A stretch of DNA of 64,000 nt, from contig NHZP01000012.1 in NCBI GenBank assembly GCA_003313425.1, positions 434,001 to 498,000 on the forward strand, written 5' to 3'. This DNA is from Pseudopyrenochaeta lycopersici (lineage: Eukaryota; Ascomycota; Dothideomycetes; Pleosporales; Pseudopyrenochaetaceae). The translations under genes were made by a program, and so were the position numbers. This document shows positions 1-11,894 of the stretch, in pieces. A model generated the notes under the pieces. That model saw nothing but the letters and a program-made list of their open reading frames with translations. It was not told the origin of the DNA and searched no databases. Position 1 is the stretch's first letter, and every line of letters starts with the position of its first letter.

Positions 1-1751
1 GTGAAGTCAGGTGGCGACTATAAAATGTTTGTTTGGGTTGGGAAATCTGGGGTAAGAATAGTAGCTCCGGGTAGACTAAAGGATCTGATGGTGTGATGGT
101 CACAGATACTCCCTCACTGGGGTGCAGTCTTATATACCTACCACGTACTTGATTTCTGACACTGCATAAAAGGGTCAAGCACGCATCGTGACCTAAGCAA
201 GGGGCCAGCTACCAGAAATTTCCACGCCATCAAACCAGATCGTGACCATCGCACACGCGTTGCTTGGAAGTCTCAGCGACACTTTGCAGTTAACGGCAAT
301 GCTACGATCATGCGTCCAGGTTTCGCGCCAAACAAAGACCATGCGCAACTTCGGTCGGGTGCGAAGGCGTCGCTTGGCTCCGCTCCAGCTCGCTTTTCAT
401 AGCGTAATAGCCCGCCTTGTTCGAGCTGCACCTGACCGCACCCAAGCTTGCGGGACGCTTCGCGACTGGTCAGCGCCCGTTTCCATTACCCCCGAGAAAC
501 CTCTGAAGGGCGATGAAAATATTGCTGCAAATTTTCAGCGTCGAAGACGCGATCTGAGGCAGGCCATGTGCCAGCTTGCCAGGCTTTGTTCCCCGCCGGG
601 AACAGTGTGGAGGCGGGAAGAAAATTTCTCTAGCTTGGAGTTTCCCGAGTCGTCATTGCGATGCCATGCGATTTTGGCTTTGGTACCTGGATCCGCACCG
701 GGTGCTGGAATGCATGGAGAAGCTGGTTTGTCTGGTGGTTTGCTTGCCATTGTGCAGATGCCAGTCTGCAACATGTCCATGTTTTGCTGCAGGTACAAAG
801 TACCTACACTGCTCGACCTCGCCACTCCAACAATAACCTGCTCACTCACACCGCATCGCAGCTGAAGCTTGCGCCTCGGTACCCGGTACCTCCGCACATG
901 ACGTCGAGCATCGTGAAGTCTAGGCGCAGCGTTGCAAGGCGGAAGGCCAATGTGCGCTCAGGCACCGGTCACGCTGCACCAGCGCTGACTCTTCCACACA
1001 TCCACTCTAATTGCAACATGCGCTCATTTTGCCAGCTCATTACCGGTACTGCCGCGTGCTGCGGGCAGTCCATGTCGCAATTTTTGGCAATTGGCGTTAC
1101 ACATGGCAGCATCTGCTTCACTCGTTCCCACTTTCTGGTCACACCATCCTAGACAAGACTTCACGATCCTTGGCGGTGTCGCCAATGTCCTCGACCACGT
1201 TCTCGCCAGCGCACAGCAGCTGCCCACGAGATGTGCAACACTAGTCATTGAAACCTTTTGCCCCAGGGGCACTGCCATTGCATTCACTTTGCTCCAAAAC
1301 CATAGGGGTATTCCATTTCGCTCACAAACGCCGCACACGCGCACCTCTTTGCCCCTCTCTCTCGTGCTCCACTTGACGCTCCGTAATCAAACCATGCAAT
1401 AATACTATGTCAACCCGAAGTTTCTGTTACCCCCAGGAAACTGCAAGACCCGCCGAAACAGGAACCTCACTGTGCAGATGCGGGGAAAACACACTACAGT
1501 AGCACTCCCGCTAGGCGGTACCGGCTGACACGTAGATCTGGTAAGGTCGGCCGTCTACCAAGTGTGCAGGGTCCCTTCATGAAGTCCGATTCTGTATGGT
1601 TACCCGGGTCTTGGAATCCGAATCCATGACTAACTGCGCTACACAAGCGTCATGCACCCTCTTCTCGAACAACTGCGGAGGCGGGAAGGCGGTTGTGGAG
1701 AAAGGCCAAACGGCATATGGCAGTTGTACGAGGCCACAACGCGCACCACGC
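1..1751. other. Region without a recognisable gene
   Basis: Several open frames of 60-200 codons exist on both strands, but none shows a known motif, a plausible exon series or a composition unlike its antisense frame. The stretch probably holds the 3' flank of Arp1 and the flank of a gene outside the window. Confidence 0.5.
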
Positions 1752-3071
1752 TTAAGCGAATTTCGTATGTATGATGTCTGGATTTTCCTGCCACTCGTCC
1801 TTTTCTACCCACATCTGCGCGTACGTATTAGTCAAGCGTGGTGATGAGGCTAGAAAAGAGGGGTCTACCTTTTTGAAGGTACTCAGTCCGGCGAGAATAC
1901 TGCCACCTGTCCACGTCGTGTATATTCGCTCTGGTGGTGCCAGAATTTTAATCCTCATGTCCTTCACCGCCAGTCGTTGTACCTCGTGGAGCAGTCTGTT
2001 GCCGAAACCTTTCGTCAATGTGGAGCCCCCGGAGAGCACAATGTTGCCGTAGAGTGCTTTACGGAGGTCCATGTCTGTCCGATGTATTGCTTCGACCACG
2101 ATCTGGTGCACACCAGGGTACTCAAGGCCGATGATCTCGGGGTTGAACAGGATTTCTGGTGCCCGAAACCTTTCTGCGCCGATCTAGCCTCTGTCAGCTC
2201 ACATCCCAATGTTGTGCGACATACTCCGCTCACCTTTAGCTTATGTCCGTCCGGAAGTGTGAAGTCGACGCTCTTCCCCTCGGACCGGGAAGAGCCAGAC
2301 CAGTCCTTCTCCTCTTTCGCCGGGTCGAGCGCCACGTAGCCCGTTGTCTCCTTGATACTCTTGACGGTCTCTTTCTCCGCACTGGTGTGGAAGACGCGCC
2401 CGCTTTTCCTCAGCAGTTGTTGCAAGTGCTCCGTTACATCCCTCCCTGCCACGTCTATTCTCCTAATGCTGTTGGGAATTGCGAATCCCTGGAAGACTGG
2501 TACTGCGTGCGACACTCCATCTCCTGAATCCAGGACGAGGCCTGTTGTCTTTCCTGAGGCGTAGAGTGAGAGCACGGCTTGCACCGAGGTATATAGGGCG
2601 GGAACATTGAACGTCTCGAAAAGGATTTGGGCGGCCGTATCGCGGTTTTCTCGTGGGTTTAGTGGGGGTTCTGTAAGAAGCACCGGGTGCTAGACACAAT
2701 GGCAGTCAGCTTTCAGTTCCCTGTCCTTGGTAGCGGATCGCTGCTTTTGTGTAGACCAGACTTACATCTTCGCTCACGGTCTTCAATCCTTCTGTGTAGA
2801 CATACTGCCATATCCTCTCCATATCATCCCAATCTGTGACAATGCCATGCTCCAATGGGTAATTTATCTTGAACAACCCCCTATACTGCTGTGCTTGTGG
2901 TCCAATGAACAGGTCACCCTCTAATGCTCCTGCCATTGTCCGCACATGTTTCGGCCGCCCGACGTAAGAAGGAAAGAAGCATTTCGGTACGTCTTCGCCC
3001 GCAAAGCCAGCTCGGATCGTGCCACTACCGTTGTCGATGACAATTGGGGCATTATGTAAACGGGAGCCCAT
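1752..3071 (-). CDS. ARP1: Actin-related protein Arp1 (centractin), dynactin filament subunit
   Basis: Arp1 polymerises into the short filament of dynactin, the activator of cytoplasmic dynein (ro-4 type gene in Neurospora). Exons on the minus strand are 3071-2766, 2689-2234, 2183-1869 and 1814-1752, all in phase 0, giving 379 aa, the normal family length. The N-terminus has [15 protein letters not shown] (phosphate-binding loop 1), then FVGRPKH-like YVGRPKHVR and [13 protein letters not shown]. The middle has [13 protein letters not shown] (second phosphate loop), and the C-terminal half [35 protein letters not shown] is diagnostic of Arp1 rather than conventional actin. Joining SED to [12 protein letters not shown] across intron 1 restores the family sequence. 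An in-frame ATG-less extension lies upstream; MGSRLHNAP at 3071 matches the usual start. The last intron (54 bp) has no stop in frame, so retention would insert 18 residues near the C-terminus. Confidence 0.95.
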
Positions 3072-3614
3072 GGCGAGGGCTGTAGGGGAAAGCAATCTCA
3101 AGACTCAGTATTTAGAGATGCGAAGCCTCGATGAGTGTGCGGAAGAGATTAGGCGATGAAAGGTGAAGTTGCTGTTATTGTGAGAGCATCTCAAGTTTGG
3201 AGCTCTTCTAGAGTCGCGAAAGTTCACGACGCGCTTCGGAGATATAAGCAGGGGTCCCCTGTCACATCACGTGCACTTATCAACTTCCATCCTTCGATGC
3301 GCGAGCACAATGCCCTTCTAAGATCTGTATCTAATTTCGCTTTAGAGAATATCTGGTGGGTTGATTCTTTTACTGCGCACAACAGCTCACAGAATATTTC
3401 GAGAGTCAGAAAATTTGGCCCTCGGCTGAGAGCTATAAGCACCCCGCATTGGCTGTAGCCACAGAGAGCATACACCATGTTGCGCCTAGCATTCAGTCAG
3501 CTTACACAAGTGAAGAATATAAGCAGTATAAATCTACAACCATGTGCTACACCTCTTGTCTCAATATCTCGTTGTAGCTTTTGACTCTGCTCTCCCCGTC
3601 AACCCTTGGAGAAA
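3072..3614. promoter_or_regulatory. Divergent promoter between Arp1 and the TDP2-like gene
   Basis: The two genes are transcribed away from each other from this 543 bp stretch. No gene or clear consensus element was seen inside it. Confidence 0.45.
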
Positions 3615-4703
3615 ATGGCATCTGGGAAATCGGGCCCTATATTCCAGGCTCTTACAGCCGCCATGAATTCAGGTCCCGCCCAGCACCGAGGGGATCCCTT
3701 TTACAAACCCAAACAGCAAGACTACTTCTACCCAACCGAGAATGGAACATGGACGTCCACGTCAATCCCACAGGCACCCGTAGCAACGTACCCAGAGCCT
3801 CCTATCAACCCCAAGCTTATTCGCCTCATTTCGTGGAACATCGACGTCTTGGTTCCATTCGCTGAGGAACGCATGAGTGCAGCATTGAATCATCTGGAAG
3901 AATTAGTAGCTTCAACACCAGCGGATGTTTCGGTTGTCGTGTTCCTACAGGAAATGGGCTTATCCGACCTCCAGCAAATACGTGATTCCAAGTGGATACA
4001 TGAACGCTTTAACATTACTGAAATAGATGAAAGACATTGGCTAAGTCCCTACTACGGAACTACCACTCTCATAGACCGCCGTTTACACATCAAGAGTGTT
4101 TTCAGGGTCCCCTGGTTAAGCAAGTTCGATAGAGATGGCTTGTTTATTGACATAGCACTCTCGAATAAAGAATATCCAGAGGAGGAATGGAAGATTATGC
4201 GGCTATGCAACACACATCTCGAGTCTCTAGTAGCCGATCCGCCTGTCCGCCCGGTCCAACTGTCATCTGCCTCTCGATACCTCCAGGAAAGCGACATAGC
4301 ATGTGCATTACTATCTGGGGACCTTAATGCCATACAACCCTTCGACCGTACTTTACATACTGAAAATGATCTCAAAGACACATACCTTGAACTTGGCGGC
4401 CAAGAAGACACTGATGATGGGTATACCTGGGGCTATCAAGTTCCGGACTATCTGAAAGACAAGTTTGGGTGTAGTAGGATGGACAAGATTCTATTCAGAG
4501 GCGATGTTCAGCCTCTGAAATTTGAGAGAATTGGCATGGGTATCAAAGTCGGGGAGGAGCATAGAGAAAGGGTAAGACAAGCGGGGGAGCAAGAATGGGT
4601 CACAGATCATTACGGCGTCATGGCCGACTTTGAACTGAATGGCCTTTGGGCATTGCGAACTTTCAGTACAAATGGAGAGGGTGCAAAATCGAAGCTGTCC
4701 TAA
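3615..4703 (+). CDS. Endonuclease/exonuclease/phosphatase-fold protein, TDP2-like
   Basis: Single-exon protein of 362 aa. TDP2 enzymes remove 5'-phosphotyrosyl topoisomerase II adducts from DNA using Mg2+ in an EEP fold. The motif series is complete and in order: LISWNID (Asn near residue 75), FLQEM (metal Glu), LCNTHLESL, LSGDLNAI (Asp/Asn pair), MDKILFRG and VTDHYGVMADF (terminal Asp-His). The SWN, QE, GDLNA and DH residues are the expected catalytic set. An upstream in-frame TTG at 3606 is not a credible start; ATG at 3615 is used. Assignment to TDP2 rather than another EEP phosphodiesterase rests on the HLESL and GDLNA context and is an inference; a nuclear role in DNA repair is likewise inferred. 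Confidence 0.82.
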   Translation: MASGKSGPIFQALTAAMNSGPAQHRGDPFYKPKQQDYFYPTENGTWTSTSIPQAPVATYPEPPINPKLIRLISWNIDVLVPFAEERMSAALNHLEELVASTPADVSVVVFLQEMGLSDLQQIRDSKWIHERFNITEIDERHWLSPYYGTTTLIDRRLHIKSVFRVPWLSKFDRDGLFIDIALSNKEYPEEEWKIMRLCNTHLESLVADPPVRPVQLSSASRYLQESDIACALLSGDLNAIQPFDRTLHTENDLKDTYLELGGQEDTDDGYTWGYQVPDYLKDKFGCSRMDKILFRGDVQPLKFERIGMGIKVGEEHRERVRQAGEQEWVTDHYGVMADFELNGLWALRTFSTNGEGAKSKLS

Positions 4704-5230
4704 GTTGCTTTAGAGAATCGCCCAAAGATGTATAAACGCGGGTGGTTCTGGATTCGTACCGTAGGTTCCATCCGCTCATTCCAAAGGTACAGGCTGATTG
4801 AAGTCGCTACTTTGTAACAGTATGGCGTATACGAACTTGACGTATGCTTTGGAGGCTGATGTGGCAGTGTCAAGTATTTGATGAATGAGTCGTCCAGGAG
4901 CGGAACTTCTTAAAAGTTTCGTACTTTTATAGTATCAAAACGTATAAGAGTACACTCAAAGGACACTCCAAATACACCCAAATTATGGTCAGAGAAACAC
5001 ATCAACAATTGTGAGTCATGAGTTCTGACCACAGAACCTCAATCATGAGTGCCTAGCGCAGCAGTGCTCGCACAGCCACAATGAGTTGTTCAGCTCCGTC
5101 TAGTCCCTACGGCTGAACACAATACGCGATTATTCCTTTCTTACTTCTGATTCATTGCTGCAACAAGAGCTATAGCATGTTATTGTGACATTTGAGACAG
5201 AGCTTAAGATGGTGACGTGAAGACACAATC
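4704..5230. other. Intergenic region
   Basis: AT-leaning 527 bp between two plus-strand genes, containing the 3' flank of the TDP2-like gene and the promoter of the next gene. Nothing else recognised. Confidence 0.5.
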
Positions 5231-6474
5231 ATGGCCAAACTCGTAACAACCATGCCTCGCGATCATTCGGAGAGTGCAAAACAGTGCTATTTTCTGGCTC
5301 TCCCGGGAGGTGAGTACATGTTGTTATATTGCTACTTTACATTGCCTAACGCTTCTTCGGTACAGAGATTCGGAATCGTATCTATGATTTCGCTATCGAC
5401 GACAAATCCAGTATACCTACATCACCACCACACATCACACAATGGTCAAACCCCAACTCACACGACAACATTCACCTCAAATCTTATGAGCGCTTTCTTT
5501 TTAGATTTAACTCTAGTGCATCCGCACCTAGAGAAACTCCGTCGACAATCAAGGAAGTCGACGATGAGAACAAGAGCGAGGGAAAAGAGCAATATTTTCG
5601 TAGTCTCACTCAGGTGTGTCTTCAGATTCGAAGCGAATTCTTGGCAATCTATCAAAAGACGGCCACATATTTTGTTTGCCATCTCGACTTGCAGGACTAT
5701 CTCGATCAAGTCCTCCGAGAAGAATGTGCACAAGCCGCGCGCCAGTGTGTTGAGTGCCTTTTTGACCCACTAAGCAACCAGCTCGATCAAAGGAAGTACT
5801 TGGATTGTATTCAAGAGCACGAATTAGCGTATCGTCAGAAAATCTTCCGGAATATTGCCATAAACTGCAGGTTCTGGGACGAGAGAGTTGGGCGGGGACG
5901 CAACCGTAACCACAGGCAGGAGTCATCCATCGATATTCTCCCATTCCTGAAGTTCTGCGCTACCACTCCAGGCATTCGCGTACAATGTGGCTTCAGTTCT
6001 TGTAGATGTTGCGAACAGGACTGGTTTAGTCTTAGAGATTTTCTCAACGCGCTCTTCGACGTCAGCAGGCGGCCATACTTGGCGAAATGGCTGGAAGCCT
6101 CGGTTGACGCAATTGTCTTACATTGGCCGCCACACTTGGATATCCGGGTGAAGAAGGGTCACGGAAAGAAGTGGATGAGTTATGTTTATTGGCTTACAAG
6201 GTATAGAGATGACCAGATGGTAACCTGGATGCAAAATTGTGGGCTGGAGACGGCGATGGAACGGCTCAGACCTTTATCCTCGCGCTTCTCTTACCACAAG
6301 GTTGACGGTGCAGGCGGAAGACTAATAGAGGTTGAAGAGAGCAATCATTTGGAGGGCAGTGCTTTCTGGGAAGAGGTTCAAAAAGGAAAACAGAGAACGA
6401 GGCAACTTCCCCCGAAAGTCTGCGGGAAGGCAAAGCTCGAGAGAGTTGGACGCGGGAATGGGCGTCATAGATGA
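5231..6474 (+). CDS. 2EXR-domain-type hypothetical protein
   Basis: Two exons, 5231-5309 and 5366-6474, give 395 aa. The 56 bp intron has GTGAGT, branch CCTAAC and CAG, and splicing rebuilds the hallmark FLALPGEIRNRIYDFAI near residue 22, which is split by the intron. This N-terminal motif (LPxEIRNxIY) marks the 2EXR/F-box-like family that is expanded in Dothideomycetes and other filamentous ascomycetes. The rest is a Cys- and Trp-containing body (RVQCGFSSCRCC about residue 240) and a basic C-terminal tail rich in Lys/Arg. The molecular function of such proteins is not established; a protein-interaction role is only inferred. Confidence 0.75.
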
Positions 6475-6554
6475 AATGCTGGAGCTAAAGAAACCAGAAA
6501 GTGGTTGGTTGGTTTGGTATTGACTGCGCTTAGTTGTCTGGTGCTCAACATGAT

Positions 6555-7431
6555 CTACGAGAACTGCAGGGGTCGCGGCCTTCCCCAATGATCACAAGGA
6601 TTGAACCTCCAGCACCCCTTATGCTTCCTGGTGAACCAATATGCGTTCAGCCACGGAACAAAGAATGGAACTGGCGGGAAGTCACTGCTGCCCGGATAGC
6701 CCTTATCAATACACCCAAGCACAAGCGGTATGACAAGAGTCTGTCGAGCATTCTGCGTCAGCCATAACTCGCAAGCTATCTTATATAAGATAAAAAGGGG
6801 AACTCACTGGGTCAGCACCCTTTTGCCCCGCCTCTGCAGCCAATTGGAGGGCCTTCCTCAATTCTTCACCATCACACTTTTCGAGCTTGATCAGTGTGTC
6901 GATTTCATCATGGAGATGCTGTGTCAAAATCGGTGCAAATCCATCGATGATTTTCAGCAAAGCACCGCTCTCATATTTCCTGCTCCCCTCCCTTACACTG
7001 TCTGCCCAATCTACCATTTCTGCCATCTTTGGCTCAAATATATGATGTTGGTCTAAATTCGGGTTCATCAAGTTTTCTGGTAAACCGGCTTTTCGAGCAA
7101 TCTCCTCAGCACGAGGGAAGAATATGGTTTCCTCAAGCGAGTGGTGATGATGTACCATGTCGGCCCAGGCATGGACGTACAGCATGAAGTCTGCAATGTC
7201 TGTTGGTTGGCTGACGTGAGCGGCTTGCAGATAGATGGCGTTCAGGCCCCGGAGAATCGCATTGTGGACATTTGCCATTTCAATCGCGACGTTAACTACG
7301 TCGGGGTTATTGCACTGGGGAGTATATTAGGTGGATACAGGTATGGGATCGGGGAGGAGTACTGATGGTGCACCTGGTGTTCCAGGGATTAAGAGAAGCT
7401 CAAAGGGAGTATCCGCCCATTGCTTCGCCAT
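6555..7431 (-). CDS. Hemerythrin HHE cation-binding domain protein
   Basis: Three exons, 7431-7363, 7314-6808 and 6740-6555, give 253 aa. Intron 1 is 48 bp with a CCTAAT branch. Intron 2 is 67 bp with branch CTGAC. The helical bundle shows clustered iron-ligand candidates: MVHHHHSLEETIFFP (H...HxxxE), NLDQHHIFEP and ILTQHLHDEIDTL. The third exon encodes the conserved fungal tail PPVPFFVPWLNAYWF and HKGCWRFNPCDHWGRPRP, seen in long fungal HHE proteins. It confirms that the open frame continuing to 6781 is not the real end. The family binds a di-iron centre; in fungi its role (oxygen, nitric oxide or iron sensing) is not settled. Exon 1 was chosen because ATG at 7431 opens MAKQWADTPFELL, a plausible family N-terminus. 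Confidence 0.85.
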
Positions 7432-9276
7432 GCTTGCTATGCAAAATCTAATAATTAAGTTCGAAGAAGAAATGAAGTTATATAAATGTGGTGTTCTGTG
7501 ATCCCAAGCAACAAATTTGTTAGATAACGAGGATGATTTGAGGTAAAAACCTCGGAATAGGAGTTAGGCTGTTGTCAAGTACTTATGAACGTGTCCAAGT
7601 CGCCAAAACACACGATTGTGCGTTCGATAAGAAGCCACATCCTATAAGCCCCCAAACATCTGGGGCTGGGTGGCAGCCGTTATCATCTTCACGGTTTCTG
7701 TTTGGCGGTGTATACGGGGGTGAAGAACAAGGCTGGCATTCGTCCAATCAAGGTATTGCATATCCAGCTCAATGTAAGCAGTACTCTTCGTACGGTTAGC
7801 TGGCTAGCCAGTCATCAGGTAGTCCACTGTCCAAGTTTGGATTTGCTGACTGGTTGCTGCTCGCATAGAGGGAAGAGCCTCGTCTCACAGGCCAGATCCT
7901 ACTCTTGGCGCTTATTGTAAAATCAAAACCTGGCGGATCAATGCAGCCGACGTAAAGCGTTCAGCCACGGAGATGTTGATGTTTTGGGCAAAGTTTTATT
8001 GTTATGGGTGGGAAGCTGTTTCTCGTCAGCCGCAGAGGGTGGACGAATTGACAAACCACTGGAAGGCTTGGCAAATGCCTCGGTCGTCAGTCTTCAATGT
8101 TTCTAAGCCCAAACTTCGACGTTTCATCAACGCCGGCAAACCCGGCAGCTCCCAAGTCCTTCCACTTCCGATGGAACACCTAACTTGGATATGCCCATGA
8201 TACACATTGAGCAGAGCAGACTTCTTTAGAACGTTGAGGATGTCTAAGCTAAACTTGATATCTATGTTTGTACAATACTTGACACTACTTTGTTAGCTTA
8301 TCGAAGACTGCCAGGTTTAATCTTCGGGTGCCTTCGGAATTGAGATGTGCAGACTGGGGAATCAATACTTTGAAGCCATATAGGTGAATAATTCTGACAG
8401 CCTCTTGCTCCAATCTTTGCGCAAGGAGCTCTGGATACCGCTCTGGCTTCGCCAAGGCTTACACCTCTGGTGGTGGAACATGCATCAGTGTTTCGCACAA
8501 ATCTGGTCCTTTAATGGCCCAAGACCCAGTGGCTTATTGTGGAGGTTACCCCGCATTCCAGCCATTTCATCTCCAGCCCTTGACATGACCTCATATCTCC
8601 CATTCGCAGGGTCAGACTTTATGCGTTCAGGAAACAAAAGCAGCGATGCCCACGTTTCGAAACATGCCCAAGGCTTTCGATTCTTATCCATCGTAATGCT
8701 TCGTCCGCGGTCCGTCATTCGCTGGAAAGATCATATTACCGAGTGTCAGACCCGAACAAATCTCCGTTCACGTTGATCCACGACATGTTTGCTTGATCAA
8801 ACGCGCGGCGAGCGGGGCGTGCTATTTATTTGAAAGTTATTTGAAAGTGGTTGAGAGATTTTACTGCTCGGACATCGCATGGTCGCACACAAATGTGCTT
8901 CTGCCATGGGCTCGGTCCCACTAGCCAGGATGGTCCCGCCGTCAAATGTAAATCTATAAGGGTTATGCTGGGCCGTGCATCTCTCACTATGCATATCGCA
9001 AGTCTATCAAAGACTGTCCGACCCTCTTGTCATTGCTTGTCACGTCGCTCGTTGACGTTCTCTGGGTCTATTTGGTTGTTACTCATGGTCTGCGTGGCTA
9101 TTTGAGGCCTAGTTCCTTATTTACTGTCACTCGCTCCCTTGCTTGCAAACTCACTCTTTTATTCAAATACGTCAAACCCTTCGTCACTCAGGCTTGGCCT
9201 TCACAACCTGAACACCTTTCACCACTAATCACCTCTCGCAACGGTCAATATTGAACCCCTACTTTCATCGACCAAT
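7432..9276. other. Gene-poor accessory stretch with coding-like minus-strand fragments
   Basis: No complete gene could be built in 1.8 kb. On the minus strand between about 8800 and 8290, two short frames (one ending GPLKDQICAKH, one containing PELLAQRLEQEAVRI) have protein-like composition. They are separated by stops and do not join with convincing introns. They may be decayed coding sequence or chance. Confidence 0.35.
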
Positions 9277-9910
9277 ATGAACATGAACCTCCTTCTCAGT
9301 ACGCTTATAGCGACAACGTTTGCAGCACCCTTTGCCCAAAAACAGAGTCAAAGCACCGGCAAGAATCCCGCCTGGCAGCCGACAGCTGGCACCACGGCAA
9401 CGTGCAACAACGACACCGACAAAATCGTGGGCTTCTACGTCGGCCCTCAACTGGAGACAGTCCTCAACGACGCCTGTGCGGCCATGCTTCCACCATGCGC
9501 ATACCAGGATCGCCTTCCCGCTGACACCGTTTGTATTCAGACTGTAGACTGGCCGCTGAATGACCCAAAGAGCAGCATCCAGTCTGCTAATGTAGAAACC
9601 AAGCAGGGCAATAAAATCAGTGGGTGGGAGGTCAAGTGTGAGTTTTATCGCCAAATGACGCATGGCTATAGTCCTCGAATGCTGACATTGTCCCACAGTC
9701 GCCGTCACTCCAGCTGCGCAACCAGCTGAGTCAGCAGGAGTATTTTGGACGGTACAAGACTGCTATGGGTACTTTGCCTACCTATTAGAAGAGTGGGAGC
9801 CCAAGGGCTGCCATCGTCAAGAGGGTTTCGGAATCGGGAGCCTCGCCGTCGGCGGTGAAGGGTCATTAAAGGGAACTGTGTTCGAGGTTTCTATTGTAGC
9901 AGAGCAGTAA
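9277..9910 (+). CDS. Small secreted cysteine-containing protein, effector-like
   Basis: Exons 9277-9637 and 9699-9910 give 190 aa. The 61 bp intron has GTGAGT, branch GCTGAC and CAG. The first 20 residues (MNMNLLLSTLIATTFAAPFA) look like a signal peptide. The mature protein has six Cys (TATCNN, NDACAA, PPCAY, DTVCI, QDCYG, KGCHR), enough for three disulfides, and no membrane segment or known enzyme motif. It sits alone in a gene-poor stretch. Size, secretion signal and even Cys number fit secreted effectors or surface proteins of plant-associated fungi, but this is inference and no family was recognised. Before splicing the frame ends at 9729; the splice continues it to TAA at 9908. Confidence 0.72.
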
Positions 9911-11894
9911 AATGCGACTATCTACAATTTCTGCATCTGATTTCATCATTACCATTTCCTTCACTACGGGTTGAGGGCCTGGAATTTTACACAAGCGAGC
10001 ATTGGTTTTGCGCGCTGTGCGTGCTTTTGTTACTCTGGTATTGATTCTATTTCATCTCTTTCGAACTATACAAGGCGGGCGACAATGTACCGTGGGTGAA
10101 CCCAGCAACTTACTCTGCATTTTCAAGCTGCTCTATGAGCCTTGACAAAATTCTAGTCACCCGCATCTTTTAAGTCGGATAGACGCAATGATTTTTCTTC
10201 CTCAGGAGCCTCAGTAAAGGGTTCTAAAATACAAATCGACGGGCGACCATATTGTGCACTTACTCAATAATCTATAGGGCATTGCTAACCCCCGCGACAA
10301 GGTCACGTTCGTAAGAAGTGCCTAGCACCACAAGTACGAATCATGTCAGTGAATGTAAATTAGCAGGCTGCGCTTGGATGATATGAGATGTATCACTCTC
10401 GTCAATTGATTTAAAGTGAATGTTTAGAGCGCGGGATCAAATCATTGGAGTATCCTCCAAACAGCGCCCGGGGGTCATGACGTAAGGGCTCATGGCGTTT
10501 TGCTGTAAAGGTTGCACAACTTGTGTACGAATCTAGTCGCTGTTTGAATCAGCTTCGATCGGCTATATACGTTAGTAGTTCGCTTGACTACGAGCAGTAT
10601 TTTCGAAGCAATTGTGAGCGTTGTGGGTCAAAACTCGATGTGAATTCATGTCCTGGCGTTTAAAAGAATCAGTCTAGAAAATCTAATGCACAAAGACCTC
10701 GAGGATGGTTAGACGCCAGAAATAGACTAGGGTGCGCTAAGTAGACAAGGAACAACAGTGATAGTAGTCTGAGGAGTTTTTCCATATCCATGTGATGATT
10801 AATGACTACGATGGTCGTTTTTATAACCTTCAGCAGGCCCTGAAGATGTTTGACAAATTCGAGAAATAGTCCGATTGAGAAAGGAAAGGGCACCGCTTCA
10901 AAACCTATTCTACGGTTGCACTCAGCAATGATGCGCATTCCATACCGTCTTCCCTGCAGCGTCAGAAACTTCAATACACCTGTATGATGCCCACGATCGT
11001 GCCAATCAAGCATTTTGAGTAATTGGGAGAGAGGTAGCTCCTCCGGCGACGTAGAAGCTTCGATATTGACGTGGCTGAGAAGCCGACACATGAATTGTTG
11101 TGCACCATCGGGCGAGCAATTGCTGAGCTTCTGTGAAATGGGCAGTGCAAGGTAACGATCGCAGCGCGTGCAGGTAGCGAATATTCACTATGGTGAGGCA
11201 TGGTGCTGAAATAAAAAAGGCAAAACACCAAACATAAATTGCTCTACAAATGGCAGTGCCGTACGATGGAGGATGCGAGGACCCACCGAGCCAAGCCCTT
11301 ACATGCATCTCTAAGAAGTCTGGAAAGTATGAATACGAGTAGGAGACGCAAAAGCAATTTTATTGTATGAATCAGTACTGGCAATTTGGAGATGCGGCTC
11401 TTCTGCCAAGCCGGCACATACGTCATTATGAACCCTCCACGATCGCCCTCTAACCTCACATCTACAGTGCCTCAATAACGGCTGCAGGCACCCGCCATCT
11501 CGCGTAATGTGAAGATTGAAAGCCTTGTCTAGACCAACTCCGCAGCCACTCATTGAGGGAGGACAGTAACCCGGGGGTCCTTGGCGAACCAAACTTTCCC
11601 CATCCAATTCCGGTTCCCGTCGAGAATGGATATTGTTGGCTCGGGCAGGAAACCGGCGAAGCACATTTGCGTATGACTTTACGCGAACTCTGGGGCTTTG
11701 AGATAGAGTGGCTTGACATTACGCAAACAAGTATATGACGTGGATCTTAACAAGCGGGCACCAGCCACCACCATTCTAGCTTTAAGTATAATGAAAGACG
11801 TTCGTCTACTCCTCCATCATAACCTACTTGGATCATTTATTGAGGCTTGACGTACCAAACACTAATTCTCCCATACGCTCTCAACACCTTCATT
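9911..11894. other. Gene-poor accessory stretch
   Basis: Two kb between two secreted-protein genes. Apart from the doubtful minus-strand frame at 10669-11091 (listed separately), nothing recognisable was found. Confidence 0.45.
10669..11091 (-). CDS. Possible hypothetical protein or decayed gene fragment
   Basis: This 140-codon frame has natural-looking composition: CRLLSHVNIEASTSPEELP, LKMLDWHDRGHHTGVLKFL and a hydrophobic stretch LLRLLSLLFLVYLAHPSLFL near the C-terminus. The frame stays open upstream to about 11190, where an in-frame TGA follows a possible acceptor; a TTTCACAG acceptor at about 11132 could start an exon. No partner exon, start region or family was recognised. It may be one exon of a hypothetical gene, a pseudogene remnant or chance. 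Confidence 0.22.
   Translation of the reverse strand: MCRLLSHVNIEASTSPEELPLSQLLKMLDWHDRGHHTGVLKFLTLQGRRYGMRIIAECNRRIGFEAVPFPFSIGLFLEFVKHLQGLLKVIKTTIVVINHHMDMEKLLRLLSLLFLVYLAHPSLFLASNHPRGLCALDFLD

Noticed and set aside
242..865. Open frame of 207 codons at the left edge
   Set aside because: No motif, no family, and overlapped by equally long frames on both strands; chance frame in GC-balanced DNA.
6581..6588. Exact TTCCCCAA outside the cluster
   Set aside because: Lies within the last exon of the hemerythrin gene; taken as a chance copy and used as background for the motif claim.
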